The notes under the pieces were generated by a model. The model searched no databases, was not told the origin of the DNA, and saw nothing but the letters and a program-made list of their open reading frames with translations. DNA of 64,000 bases from Ensifer adhaerens. GTDB taxonomy: Bacteria; Pseudomonadota; Alphaproteobacteria; Rhizobiales; Rhizobiaceae. Shown piece by piece: positions 43,620 through 51,085 of this stretch (position 1 is its first letter; every line of letters starts with the position of its first letter). The position numbers and the translations under genes are program-made. Location of the stretch: positions 62,001 through 126,000 of the forward strand of contig OCMG01000002.1 in assembly GCA_900215285.1 (NCBI GenBank), given 5' to 3'.

Positions 43620-44537
43620 TTAACGCCATCCATCATCCCATTTCGCCTGCCCCCTGAAGGCATCCGTCAGGAAATCGACGAGGACGCGCACCTTCAAGGC
43701 CAGATGTCGGGCAGGCGGATAGACCGCGTAGAGACCGCGCGGCTCTTCCTCGTAGTCACGCAAGACCGAACGGACAGTTCCCGCGCGCAGACTGGCGCCT
43801 GCGACGAAACTGGGGACGCGGGCAATGCCCAATCCCGCTTCTGCCGCAGCAAGGCAGGCCTCGGCATTGGAGAAATGAAGGCGGCCCCTCACCTCAACAG
43901 CAATGGGCGGCTTTCCGTCGGCGGCTCTGAAGCGCCAGGTGGTCGGGTCGCGGAAATTGGTATCAACGATGCACGGGTGGTCGACAAGCTCGTGCGGGTG
44001 AAGTGGCTTGGTTCGCGTGTCGAGATAGGATGGGGTGGCAACCACGACGATCCTGATCGCGCCCAGCTTCTTGGCCATGAGGCTGCTATCCGCAGGCTGG
44101 CCAATTCTAATTGCGGCATCGTAGCCTTCGTCCACGAGGTTGACGAGACGGTCGGAAAACGTCACGTCGAGCTGGATATCGGGAAAGGCGGCGGCAAACG
44201 CGATCAGCACCGGCGTCAACTGCACCGTCCCGAATGTTACGGGCGCGGTAATCCGCAGCCGGCCGGTCGGCGCTCCAGAAGCGCTTCGAACCGAGGCGTC
44301 GAGCGCATCGAAATCCTCGAGGATGGCCTTGATGCGCTCGTAATAGGCCCGCCCGACCTCCGTCAGCGCCAGCGCCCGCGTCGTGCGCGTCACAAGCTGC
44401 ACGCCAAGGTCCTTTTCCAGCCGCGAGACAAGCTTCGACGCCTGCCCCGTGCTGGTTCCAATACGGGCTGCGGCAGCCGCGAAGCTTCCCGTGTCGATCA
44501 CGGCGGCGAACATGCGATCGCATTCCAGGCGGTCCAC
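43620..44537 (-). CDS. LysR-family regulator of the quinone-detoxification-like set
   Basis: A 305-aa LysR regulator with HTH at about residues 3-60 (RMFAAVIDTGSFAAAAARIG, TSTGQASKLVSRLEKDLG) and an effector domain. The GTG at 44537 gives the typical LysR opening DRLECDRMFAAV and is preferred to a TTG nine codons earlier. It lies 180 bases upstream of the CatE-like gene on the same strand, unlike the usual divergent layout, so control of that operon is an inference. Confidence 0.8.
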   Translation of the reverse strand: MDRLECDRMFAAVIDTGSFAAAAARIGTSTGQASKLVSRLEKDLGVQLVTRTTRALALTEVGRAYYERIKAILEDFDALDASVRSASGAPTGRLRITAPVTFGTVQLTPVLIAFAAAFPDIQLDVTFSDRLVNLVDEGYDAAIRIGQPADSSLMAKKLGAIRIVVVATPSYLDTRTKPLHPHELVDHPCIVDTNFRDPTTWRFRAADGKPPIAVEVRGRLHFSNAEACLAAAEAGLGIARVPSFVAGASLRAGTVRSVLRDYEEEPRGLYAVYPPARHLALKVRVLVDFLTDAFRGQAKWDDGWR

Positions 44538-44842
44538 GTCATTGAGTCCTTTGTGGAGGAACAAGAACCGCTGATAACACGCGTAAGTGTGGCATCCAAC
44601 GCGATCATGTCACGCGAGAGCTTTAAATGTGTACCGGACTGGTAGAAACCACCAAAACATCGTCGGTATAACTGCCGTCCGCCCAACAGATTCAGCGCCC
44701 CGTCAAGGCAGACCAATGCATTTAAAGCCGATTGGGATGCGAAGCTGAGGCCGGACAACGCTGAGCCTTGAATTGCCAAGGACAACGTCAGGCGCTCTTG
44801 TGCCGGCCGAACGCAGTCGCGGTTCGGCTGCGCCGGCAACTT
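44538..44842. other. 305-base intergenic stretch with nothing recognised
   Basis: The stretch lies between the LysR gene and the end of the SDR gene of the stress island. I see no open frame, RNA gene or clear terminator. Confidence 0.4.
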
Positions 44843-45703
44843 TCACATCATGGGCTTGCCGCCCGTCGCGGCAATCGTGGCGCCCGAGACATAGCTCGCC
44901 TCGTCGCTCGCGAGCATCACGTAGATCGGCGCGATTTCGCATGGCTGCCCTGGTCTCCCCATCGGCGTGTTCTCCCCGAAATGCCTGACCGTTTCGACGG
45001 GCATTGTCGACGGGATCAAGGGTGTCCAGACAGGCCCGGGTGCTACGCAGTTCACCCGAATGTTCTGCTTGCCGAGCAACTGGGCGAGACCAGCGGTGAA
45101 ATTCTGCACCGCGCCCTTTGTCGTTGCATAGGCCAGCAAGGTGGGTTTGGGATTATCTGAATTGATCGAGGCCGTGTTGATGACCGCGCCGCCATCGCCC
45201 AGATGCGGCAAAGCGGCTTTGGTGAGGTAGAACATCGATGAAATATTCGTGGCGAGGGTAAGATCCCACTCCGCGTCAGAAATGTCTTCGAGTGACTCAA
45301 ACGTCATCTGATGCGCCGCGTTGTTTACAAGAACGTCCAGCCCGCCGAATGCCTTTGTCACCTGATCAATCAACTGCCGGCAATTGTCGGCCCGGGATAC
45401 ATCAATGCGAATGGCCGCGCATTTGCGCCCTTCGGCCTCAATGAGCTTCCTGGTGCTTTCGGCGTCATCGTCTTCATTGAGATAGCAGATGGCGACGTCT
45501 GCCCCCTCACGCGCAAAGGCAATGGCAACCGCGCGGCCAATGCCGGAATCCCCGCCGGTGATCAGCGCGCGTTTTCCCCTCAGGCGACCGGAACCCACAT
45601 AGCTCTCTTCGCCGTGATCCGGCACAGGCTCCATCGCCCGGGTCTTGCCGGGAACGGCTTGCTGCTGGTCTGGAAACGGCGGTCGGGGAAAATGGTTGTT
45701 CAT
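44843..45703 (-). CDS. SDR oxidoreductase of the glucose/ribitol dehydrogenase-like (YghA) type
   Basis: A 286-aa SDR with a 45-residue N-terminal extension (PFPDQQQAVPGKTRAMEPVP) typical of the stress-linked YghA/YhdG group. It has the nucleotide motif TGGDSGIGRA, NNAA and the catalytic YATTKGA. Such genes are common members of general-stress regulons. The ATG at 45703 has GAAGGAG upstream. A GGAAC-N17-GTT promoter ends 31 bases before the start. Confidence 0.8.
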   Translation of the reverse strand: MNNHFPRPPFPDQQQAVPGKTRAMEPVPDHGEESYVGSGRLRGKRALITGGDSGIGRAVAIAFAREGADVAICYLNEDDDAESTRKLIEAEGRKCAAIRIDVSRADNCRQLIDQVTKAFGGLDVLVNNAAHQMTFESLEDISDAEWDLTLATNISSMFYLTKAALPHLGDGGAVINTASINSDNPKPTLLAYATTKGAVQNFTAGLAQLLGKQNIRVNCVAPGPVWTPLIPSTMPVETVRHFGENTPMGRPGQPCEIAPIYVMLASDEASYVSGATIAATGGKPMM

Positions 45704-45733
45704 AACAATACTCCTTCGTTGTAACCGCCCCGA

Positions 45734-45758
45734 AACCGGCTCCCGGTGGAATTGTTCC
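45734..45758 (-). promoter_or_regulatory. EcfG-type promoter for the SDR gene
   Basis: On the minus strand GGAAC (45758-45754) and GTT (45736-45734) are 17 bases apart, 31 bases from the SDR start codon. Confidence 0.65.
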
Positions 45759-45839
45759 CTTCCTCGCCGGCCTCCTCCAGATGCAAGTGAGCCCGCACAG
45801 GGCGGGCTCAAAAGGACGTTGCCGACGTTATGACAGCAG

Positions 45840-46172
45840 TCAAACCGGCAGGGCCTCGACCGATCCCGCCGGCGAATTGCGGCGCACCAGAACAGCGGGC
45901 GCTGATTTGCGGGCGCGGTTCGCGAAGAGGAGCGTTCCGGCCTCAAGTGCCGCGGCCATGAACGCCTCGCGCGCCTTCTCAGACTTGCCGAGTTCGTGGC
46001 AGGCCAGTTTGCACTCCTGGATGGCGGTCAAGTGATGTTTACCCCCACTAAGAGGCCAATCGCCGCGCAACAGCGCAAGCGCCTGCATCGGCCCCTCCAC
46101 GACAGTTGCCTCTTCTTCTACCAGACCCCCGATGTGAATGGGAGCAATCCATTTGATATCGAATGTGAGCAT
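45840..46172 (-). CDS. DUF982 protein
   Basis: A 110-aa protein with the DUF982 pattern (ALALLRGDWPLSGGKHHLTA followed by IQECKLACHELGKSEKAREAF). This family is almost limited to Rhizobiales and its function is unknown. GGAGG precedes the ATG and an EcfG-type promoter ends 23 bases upstream, placing it in the stress regulon of this island. Confidence 0.8.
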   Translation of the reverse strand: MLTFDIKWIAPIHIGGLVEEEATVVEGPMQALALLRGDWPLSGGKHHLTAIQECKLACHELGKSEKAREAFMAAALEAGTLLFANRARKSAPAVLVRRNSPAGSVEALPV

Positions 46173-46194
46173 GTGCGCTACCTCCAGCTCATCA

Positions 46195-46219
46195 AACTCT
46201 ACAGCCGCCCAAAGGTTCC
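46195..46219 (-). promoter_or_regulatory. EcfG-type promoter for the DUF982 gene
   Basis: GGAAC (46219-46215), 17-base spacer, GTT (46197-46195). It is 23 bases from the start codon, which leaves a leader of about 16 bases. Confidence 0.65.
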
Positions 46220-46228
46220 TCCTGTTCT

Positions 46229-46558
46229 TTACCGACCATCGCCGACCAGAAGAGGCAGAATCACGCGGGGATCGAGCGAACCGCCGAGCACCGCGCGGGG
46301 CCCCTCCGGCGGAAACTGCCCGCTGATATCTTCTATCACCGTGTAGAGCTTTTCATTGCGAAACGCCGAGGCGCTCGCCGTCGAGACCCCCTCACCCGGC
46401 TTTGCGCGCTCTTGTGGAAAATCGGCCTCGGCGGCACTGGCGACTATCCGAGCATCGCCGCTGGTCTTTGCCCGTACGATAACTTCGCCCTGAAAGGGCG
46501 ACAAATCCCAATTGGGATCCTCGGGGCCAGCAACGGGAACGAGCCTGTAGATGTGCAT
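46229..46558 (-). CDS. Hypothetical stress-island protein
   Basis: A 109-aa protein starting MHIYRLVPVAGPEDPNWD, with SPFQGEVIVRAKTSGDAR and a C-terminal LDPRVILPLLVGDG. I do not recognise the family. The ATG at 46558 is chosen because GAGGAG lies ten bases upstream; a GTG at 46567 would overlap that site. It is divergent from the 46728 gene, each with its own EcfG-type promoter. Confidence 0.65.
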   Translation of the reverse strand: MHIYRLVPVAGPEDPNWDLSPFQGEVIVRAKTSGDARIVASAAEADFPQERAKPGEGVSTASASAFRNEKLYTVIEDISGQFPPEGPRAVLGGSLDPRVILPLLVGDGR

Positions 46559-46600
46559 GGACGGCACTCCTCTTCATCGACCGGATAGGATGTCTTCACC

Positions 46601-46625
46601 AACCTGCCAGAGATCGTGTTGTTCC
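46601..46625 (-). promoter_or_regulatory. EcfG-type promoter for the 109-aa gene
   Basis: GGAAC (46625-46621), 17-base spacer, GTT (46603-46601), 43 bases from the start codon. It is back to back with the plus-strand promoter at 46641-46665. Confidence 0.65.
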
Positions 46626-46640
46626 CTCCGCGTCAGGCAT

Positions 46641-46665
46641 GGAACCGTTGCCCCGCAAGAACGTT
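46641..46665 (+). promoter_or_regulatory. EcfG-type promoter, exact consensus
   Basis: GGAAC (46641-46645), 16-base spacer, CGTT (46662-46665): a perfect match to the consensus, 63 bases before the 46728 start codon. Confidence 0.75.
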
Positions 46666-46727
46666 CAGAAACCAGCGTCCATCGATGGGCCCCGTCCATC
46701 AAAACCTCATTCAAGGAGGAATATGCC

Positions 46728-47096
46728 ATGAGCAACAATGCCAAGATTGCGACAAGCAGGCTCGCCGATCCGGGAGACAACTGGCACGGACCGATCGTGG
46801 AGATCACGACAGATGATCACATGACACTGGTGGTCAATTTGCCGCTTTCTGCAGCTGATGCCGATAGAGATCCCATTGACCGGGCACTTGGCGCTCTATC
46901 AGAACTGGCGCCTGCCGCTCGAGCCGCACGCGCAAATCTCGGGGGCCAGCCATCAGCAAGCGCGCGTAGCGCCCAAGACAAAGACGAACTGGACGCCCAG
47001 CTCGACAAGGGGCTCGAAGATTCGTTTCCGGCAAGCGACCCGGTTTCGACCGTCACCACGACCGTCCTTCCAAAACGTGCGAACTCGGATCGTTAG
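46728..47096 (+). CDS. Small hypothetical stress-island protein
   Basis: A 122-aa acidic protein. The C-terminal motif LDKGLEDSFPASDPVSTV is a pattern seen in many short rhizobial proteins of unknown function. The ATG at 46728 has GGAGGAA upstream; an out-of-frame ATG five bases earlier and a longer frame from 46551 are rejected. It has an exact EcfG-type promoter and a terminator downstream, so it is a single-gene transcript. Confidence 0.75.
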   Translation: MSNNAKIATSRLADPGDNWHGPIVEITTDDHMTLVVNLPLSAADADRDPIDRALGALSELAPAARAARANLGGQPSASARSAQDKDELDAQLDKGLEDSFPASDPVSTVTTTVLPKRANSDR

Positions 47097-47143
47097 TGTC
47101 CAGCCTCAGGCACTTAACACGACAAAGCAGACAGGAAAATGAG

Positions 47144-47171
47144 CCCGGTGGAGACATTCCGCCGGGTTTTT
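47144..47171 (+). terminator. Rho-independent terminator
   Basis: CCCGGTGGA (47144-47152) pairs with TTCCGCCGGG (47158-47167; one G-U pair), followed by TTTTT. It ends the 46728 transcript. Confidence 0.65.
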
Positions 47172-47195
47172 CTATCACTGCACAGTGGAGTCCGA

Positions 47196-47411
47196 TCAGG
47201 ACCGCGAGCATCCTGCGTCATTGGCTTGCCGAGTATCAAGCAGTTCCTGCAACTTCAGGGCCAGCACATCGATCTCGCTGGAAGCTTTCGCCTCACCCAT
47301 TTCCTCCACCAGCTGGTTTATCAGGGAGACGATCTCTGCAGCATCGGCGCGATCGGCATCTCCGTTCGGAGTCTGAGTCATGTTCACCTCGCGCACAAGT
47401 TCCGGGCTCAT
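47196..47411 (-). CDS. Small helical hypothetical protein
   Basis: A 71-aa acidic protein (ADAAEIVSLINQLVEEMGEA, then KASSEIDVLALKLQELLDTR) predicted to be largely helical, possibly a coiled coil. A weak GAGG site lies eight bases before the ATG. No EcfG-type promoter was found upstream. No family recognised; it may not be real. Confidence 0.5.
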   Translation of the reverse strand: MSPELVREVNMTQTPNGDADRADAAEIVSLINQLVEEMGEAKASSEIDVLALKLQELLDTRQANDAGCSRS

Positions 47412-47588
47412 AGACTAACCTCGTTTCCTACGTGAGGTTCGTCAACACGGATCACTCGATGAAAAACTTTTAGTCGCGCGATTTTAGACCTAGCTAATTT
47501 TAGGGAGGCAACGCGATGGAACAATGCCCTTCGGACAAACATTAACGGAACGCATTCGAATTTCATCGTCATGACAGGAGGAGGACAC
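47412..47588. other. Spacer with a near-consensus EcfG-type promoter
   Basis: GGAAC (47547-47551) is followed 16 bases later by GTC (47568-47570), one base off the CGTT/GTT element, just upstream of a 35-codon frame with a very strong ribosome site. It is the best candidate promoter for that small frame and perhaps for the sigma gene after it, but it is weaker than the ten sites listed. Confidence 0.3.
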
Positions 47589-47696
47589 ATGTGGATGTGT
47601 GAGCTGGAGCCTGAGCTCAGAGCTGCCTTGCCTGAACAGCTTCGGCAGGCGCAGCAGCCACATATACCGCCGTATATCCCTGCCCTTCCAGCCTGA
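47589..47696 (+). CDS. Possible 35-aa small protein upstream of the sigma factor
   Basis: The frame starts at an ATG eight bases after AGGAGGAGG, about the strongest ribosome site in the window, and reads MWMCELEPELRAALPEQLRQ, then AQQPHIPPYIPALPA. The N-terminal half is an acidic amphipathic helix and the tail is proline-rich. No family recognised. It lies 83 bases before the ECF sigma gene in the same direction, so it could be a leader peptide, a small stress protein or a sigma-factor partner. Confidence 0.45.
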   Translation: MWMCELEPELRAALPEQLRQAQQPHIPPYIPALPA

Positions 47697-47779
47697 TCGG
47701 CAGATGCAGGTTGTGATGCAAACGGTTGGCACTGGTCGTTCTTGTCAACATCCGATCAATCCCAAGCGTGGAAATAGAC

Positions 47780-48262
47780 ATGAGTCGTGAACAAGTTGTG
47801 GAGCTGATCCCCGCGCTCAGAGCGTTCGCGAGAATTCTCTGCCCTCAGCCGGAAAATGCGGATGACCTCGTTCAGGAAACCCTGATCAAGGCGATCGCAA
47901 ACATCAATCAATATACCGAGGGCACACGCCTGAAATCGTGGCTCTTCACCATCATGCGAAACACGTTCAACACGCGCTACCGCAAGCGGGAGCGCGAGGT
48001 GATCGGCCTGCCCCCCGACAGCGTCAATACTCTCGTCACCGCACCGGATCAGGAATGGTCGGCCCGCGCAAAGGAGGTCTATGCCGCGCTGATGAGACTT
48101 CCGGACCAATATCGTGAAATTCTGGTGCTCATCGTCATCCAGGGTGAGAGCTATGAGGATGCTGCCGTGATTTGCGACTGCGCCGTTGGCACGGTCAAGA
48201 GCCGGCTTAACCGGGCTCGTCAAAGGCTCAAGGAAGAAATGGGCGAAATCGTCGAAGATTGA
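47780..48262 (+). CDS. ECF sigma factor, probably EcfG-like (general stress)
   Basis: A 160-aa ECF sigma factor. Region 2 shows ENADDLVQETLIKAIANI and LKSWLFTIMRNTFNTRYRKR; region 4 shows MRLPDQYREILVLIVIQGES, then AAVICDCAVGTVKSRLNRAR. The LKSWLFTIMRNTF pattern resembles the EcfG group that reads GGAAC-N16/17-CGTT promoters in Alphaproteobacteria, and ten such promoters surround this gene. The usual partners NepR (anti-sigma) and PhyR are not in the window; they may be chromosomal. The ATG at 47780 is chosen over a longer frame from 47726. Confidence 0.85.
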   Translation: MSREQVVELIPALRAFARILCPQPENADDLVQETLIKAIANINQYTEGTRLKSWLFTIMRNTFNTRYRKREREVIGLPPDSVNTLVTAPDQEWSARAKEVYAALMRLPDQYREILVLIVIQGESYEDAAVICDCAVGTVKSRLNRARQRLKEEMGEIVED

Positions 48263-48281
48263 CGGAGGCGCTTGGATCTTC

Positions 48282-48306
48282 GGAACCTTGTGCGGCCGCT
48301 CATGTT
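48282..48306 (+). promoter_or_regulatory. EcfG-type promoter for the DUF4142 gene
   Basis: GGAAC (48282-48286), 17-base spacer, GTT (48304-48306), 28 bases from the start codon. It begins only 20 bases after the sigma-factor stop. Confidence 0.65.
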
Positions 48307-48333
48307 GGGAGGAGGCAGAAAGGAGACCATTCC

Positions 48334-48948
48334 ATGAAACCTCTCGTCCTCGCATGCGCAGTCCTTTTGGCTGCCGGCCCCGTTCTTGCCCAATCAAGCG
48401 CTTCCCCCCAGACCGATGCAAACCCCAAAGCCGGCGCCCCCGCCACTAGCGCAGGCACCCAGTCCACCGACGTACCCAACACAGCAAACCCGGCCCATGC
48501 CGGGCAGCCCGCTTCTGTGGTTACCACAAAGGATTTCGTCACCAAGGCCGCCCAGTCGGACATGTATGAAATCCAGTCGAGCAAATTCATTGTAAAAAGC
48601 GACATAAAGAACGATGCGACGAAAAAGTTCGCGCAACGTATGATCGACGACCACACCAAAACCTCTAACGAACTGAAGCAAATGCTCCAGTCCGAGAAGA
48701 TGGAGCAAAACCTGCCCTCTTCCATGTCGAAATCTCAGCAGAAGATGCTGAATTCGCTCAAAGGCATGAAGGGGGAAGCGCTTGCGACCCACTACCGAAA
48801 GGAGCAGGTCACCGCCCATCAAAAGGCCGTCGATCTCTTTGGAGCCTATTCCAACACTGGCGACAACCCAGAACTCAAGAAATGGGCTGCGGACACCCTG
48901 CCTGCGCTGAAGGAGCACCTGAAAATGGCGCAGCAACTGAAAAAGTAG
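48334..48948 (+). CDS. Secreted DUF4142 protein
   Basis: A 204-aa protein. A signal peptide at residues 1-19 (cleavage after VLAQ) leads to a low-complexity Ala/Pro/Thr linker, then a helical DUF4142 domain at about 65-200 (FVTKAAQSDMYEIQSSKF, MIDDHTKTSNELKQML). DUF4142 proteins are periplasmic, ferritin-like in predicted fold and often stress-induced; the function is unknown. The ATG at 48334 has AAGGAG upstream. It is followed by a strong terminator. Confidence 0.85.
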   Translation: MKPLVLACAVLLAAGPVLAQSSASPQTDANPKAGAPATSAGTQSTDVPNTANPAHAGQPASVVTTKDFVTKAAQSDMYEIQSSKFIVKSDIKNDATKKFAQRMIDDHTKTSNELKQMLQSEKMEQNLPSSMSKSQQKMLNSLKGMKGEALATHYRKEQVTAHQKAVDLFGAYSNTGDNPELKKWAADTLPALKEHLKMAQQLKK

Positions 48949-48981
48949 GCTGCGGATTTTCGACTCCTTCACCTCCTCTCC

Positions 48982-49015
48982 AACCGCGGCGCCCCATGAG
49001 GCCGCCGCGGTTTTT
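48982..49015 (+). terminator. Rho-independent terminator after the DUF4142 gene
   Basis: AACCGCGGCG (48982-48991) pairs perfectly with CGCCGCGGTT (49003-49012), followed by a T-run. Confidence 0.75.
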
Positions 49016-49031
49016 CTAAGGAAGCGAGAGT

Positions 49032-49253
49032 ATGCCCCACTTCACACCCAGAGATCCTCTTCTGGCGGTAGAACCAGGCCAGCCACAGCCTGTCCCGCCC
49101 CCGATGACGCCGCCACCGCCCATTGACGAACCCGAACCCGACCGACTGCCGGGTGACGCTCCGGTTCCGAACCCGGACGAGAACGACAGACCGGCCAAGA
49201 CAATGGCCCCTGTTCACGGCGACTGGAAACCGGCGGGCCTCTATTCGCTTTGA
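49032..49253 (+). CDS. Small proline-rich hypothetical protein
   Basis: A 73-aa protein rich in Pro, Asp and Glu (QPQPVPPPMTPPPPIDEPEP), probably unstructured. A GGAAGCGAG site precedes the ATG. It overlaps the end of the convergent 49241-49549 gene by 13 bases. No family recognised and the composition makes homology hard to judge. No EcfG-type promoter was seen directly upstream. Confidence 0.5.
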   Translation: MPHFTPRDPLLAVEPGQPQPVPPPMTPPPPIDEPEPDRLPGDAPVPNPDENDRPAKTMAPVHGDWKPAGLYSL

Positions 49254-49549
49254 CCCTGATCACGCTCTCGCTCCTCGACGAGGCGAAGTGCGGTGCGGGC
49301 CTCCTGTAGAAGCGGTTCAAGGTCCTGCCCTCGGGAACTTGCGTCCATGCGGGCTTCAATTTCTCCAATCAATTCCTGAAGCCGACGCCTGCGGTCTCCA
49401 AAGGGCTCCCCGGAGATGGCAATGGCGTTGATTTCACCCGAATTGATGTCCAGCGCGACACTCGTCACATCGTCTTCGGAGCCGACAGGAGCATTGATGA
49501 CGTCCGGCTTCTCGTTTTTCCGGACTGGATCTCGGGCTGTGTCTCGCAT
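49241..49549 (-). CDS. Small hypothetical protein, helical C-terminus
   Basis: A 102-aa protein: an acidic N-terminal half and a C-terminal coiled-coil-like helix (RRRRLQELIGEIEARMDASS, LEPLLQEARTALRLVEERER). The ATG at 49549 is chosen for the AAGGAG site seven bases upstream. A variant EcfG-type promoter (GGAAAC, 17 bases, CGTT; 49614-49588) lies upstream. No family recognised. Confidence 0.6.
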   Translation of the reverse strand: MRDTARDPVRKNEKPDVINAPVGSEDDVTSVALDINSGEINAIAISGEPFGDRRRRLQELIGEIEARMDASSRGQDLEPLLQEARTALRLVEERERDQGQSE

Positions 49550-49637
49550 GACGTTCTCCTTCATGAATTGAGGTGACATGTCAGACGAACGCGCAGGCAG
49601 GCGGGATTGTTTCCGAAGAGACCGTTTTGGACGATGT

Positions 49638-49662
49638 GGAACAAGGTCATGCGTCACGAGTT
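49638..49662 (+). promoter_or_regulatory. EcfG-type promoter for the glycine-zipper lipoprotein
   Basis: GGAAC (49638-49642), 17-base spacer, GTT (49660-49662), 43 bases before the start codon. Confidence 0.65.
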
Positions 49663-49704
49663 AGCCCTCTGTAACCTCATTCTAGGAAAGACTTGGAGAC
49701 GGTC

Positions 49705-49983
49705 ATGAAATACCTGCTCGTTATTCTTCCACTCATGGCGTTGGCCTCGTGCACAGCCACAGAGCGCGGCGCGACCATCGGCGGCGCCTCCGGTGCCATC
49801 ATCGGCGGCGCCGTCACAGGCGATGTCGGTGGTGCTGCCGTTGGGGGTGCGGTTGGCGCAGTCGCCGGCGCCCTGATCGGCTCCGCCAGCGAGCCGGGTC
49901 GCTGCTATTACCGGGATCGCTACGGTCGCCGCGTCGTTGATGATTGCCCCTCCGACTACCGCTGGCACGGCCGGCGGTATTGA
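49705..49983 (+). CDS. Glycine-zipper lipoprotein
   Basis: A 92-aa lipoprotein. A signal peptide ends with the lipobox LASC near residue 16. A glycine-zipper segment of repeated GxxxG (GGASGAIIGGAVTGDVGGAA, then VGGAVGAVAGALIG) follows, and the tail is basic and Tyr-rich (CYYRDRYGRRVVDDC). It resembles envelope-stress proteins of the OsmB/17-kDa antigen kind. The ATG at 49705 has TTGGAG upstream; a start four codons earlier is less likely. Confidence 0.75.
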   Translation: MKYLLVILPLMALASCTATERGATIGGASGAIIGGAVTGDVGGAAVGGAVGAVAGALIGSASEPGRCYYRDRYGRRVVDDCPSDYRWHGRRY

Positions 49984-50073
49984 CCGAACGGCCTGATAGG
50001 GCCGTCGCTTGGATGGGAGACCGACCAAGTCGGTCTCCGCCCGATAAAGAAGAAACCTGAAAGGAGAAAACCC
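49984..50073 (+). other. Intergenic hairpins between lipoprotein and BON genes
   Basis: Two inverted repeats follow the lipoprotein stop: ACGGCC/GGCCGT (about 49988-50004), and a perfect 10-bp GGAGACCGAC/GTCGGTCTCC with a CAA loop (50016-50038). No T-run follows, so they are more likely RNA-stability or processing elements than terminators. Confidence 0.4.
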
Positions 50074-50691
50074 ATGGCTAGTGGTGACTACGGACGTTAC
50101 GACCGCGAGATGATGAATGACCGCAACCGAAGCTATCGTCGACCCAACCGCGACGACTGGACAACAGACGATCTCGGCTATGGCGAAGAAGGCTACCGCT
50201 ATGGTCGCGGTAGCGCGCCCAACGGCGCTTATCCTTACGGTCTGTACTCCGCCTACATGCCCTTCGGCACGGACGAGCGCCATCGATCCTCCCGCGACTA
50301 TGATCGCTTCCATGGGGATGATCGCCGGCGTGGCGAGCGTGATATGTGGGACCGTGCCGGCGACGAAATTGCCTCCTGGTTCGGTGATGAGGATGCCGAG
50401 CGCCGCCGCGAAATGGACGCGCGCCGGGACGAAAGTCTCCGCGGCCGCGGCCCCAAAGGCTATCTTCGCTCAGACAGCCGCATCAACGAGGACGTTCATG
50501 ATCGTCTGACCGACCATCCGCGCCTTGATGCCAGCGATGTGACCGTCACTGTCCAGGACGGTGAGGTTACGTTGAACGGCTTCGTCAGACGACGTGGAGA
50601 CAAGCGCGTGGCCGAGGATTGCGCCGAGACCGTGACAGGGGTCAAGAACGTGCAGAACAATCTGCGCGTGAAGGATCAGGATCAGGTTTGA
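50074..50691 (+). CDS. BON-domain protein with Arg/Asp/Tyr-rich N-terminus
   Basis: A 205-aa protein. Residues 1-125 are low-complexity and highly charged (many Arg, Asp, Tyr). A BON domain follows at about 130-200 (INEDVHDRLTDHPRLDASDV, TVTVQDGEVTLNGFVRRRGD). BON domains bind membranes or phospholipids and occur in osmotic-stress proteins such as OsmY. No signal peptide is visible, so it is probably cytoplasmic. AAAGGAG precedes the ATG. One of three BON proteins in this island. Confidence 0.8.
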   Translation: MASGDYGRYDREMMNDRNRSYRRPNRDDWTTDDLGYGEEGYRYGRGSAPNGAYPYGLYSAYMPFGTDERHRSSRDYDRFHGDDRRRGERDMWDRAGDEIASWFGDEDAERRREMDARRDESLRGRGPKGYLRSDSRINEDVHDRLTDHPRLDASDVTVTVQDGEVTLNGFVRRRGDKRVAEDCAETVTGVKNVQNNLRVKDQDQV

Positions 50692-50718
50692 TGCAGTCCC
50701 GCCCATCGGCGGCTCTCC

Positions 50719-50741
50719 GTGGCGGGGCTCTGCCCCGCCAC
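50719..50741. other. Hairpin after the BON gene
   Basis: GTGGCGGGG and CCCCGCCAC form a perfect 9-bp stem with a 5-base loop, 28 bases after the stop codon. No T-run follows on either strand. It may stabilise the 3' end or act with Rho. Confidence 0.4.
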
Positions 50742-50857
50742 TGTCAGGAGCGTTTCAAAGTCTGCAACAGGCGATGAAGCGCTCTTTCCGTTTTCACCTA
50801 TGCACTTCCGGGGGCGAGGAAGCTCGGCCTGGCCGGAACGAAGCCGGAGGAAAATCC

Positions 50858-51037
50858 ATGCCCGCAAAGTCCAAGGCCCAGCAGAAGGCTGCAGGTGCAG
50901 CGCTATCCGCAAAACGTGGTGACATGAAAAAAGGCGACCTGAAGGGCGCCTCGCGCAGCATGGAACGGTCGATGTCGGAAAAGGAACTGGAAGAGCTTGC
51001 GTCGACGAAGCGCAAGGGCAAGCCGGAACACAAGTAG
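50858..51037 (+). CDS. Small basic DUF3008-like protein
   Basis: A 59-aa Lys/Ala/Ser-rich protein (MPAKSKAQQKAAGAALSAKR ... MSEKELEELASTKRKGKPEH) matching the pattern of the DUF3008 family of short, DNA-associated-looking proteins. The ATG at 50858 has CGGAGG upstream. Function unknown; the composition suggests nucleic-acid binding or desiccation protection. Confidence 0.75.
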   Translation: MPAKSKAQQKAAGAALSAKRGDMKKGDLKGASRSMERSMSEKELEELASTKRKGKPEHK

Positions 51038-51085
51038 AGCGACAGCCGAAACACTAAATGCCTATGACATCAAGGAGTAACAGCA

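Noticed and set aside
45731..45758. Possible third copy of the rhizobial intergenic repeat
   Set aside because: The similarity (GAAACCGG ... GGAATTG) is short and coincides with an EcfG-type promoter, which explains it better.
47139..47435. A 98-codon plus-strand frame over the terminator after the 46728 gene
   Set aside because: It begins inside a terminator hairpin and is antisense to the more plausible 71-aa minus-strand frame.
47518..47545. A GGAAC at 47518 as an EcfG-type promoter for the sigma gene
   Set aside because: The spacer is followed by CATT, not CGTT/GTT.
50835..50860. GGAAC before the DUF3008-like gene as an EcfG-type promoter
   Set aside because: No GTT at 16-17 bases; the downstream bases are the ribosome site and start codon.
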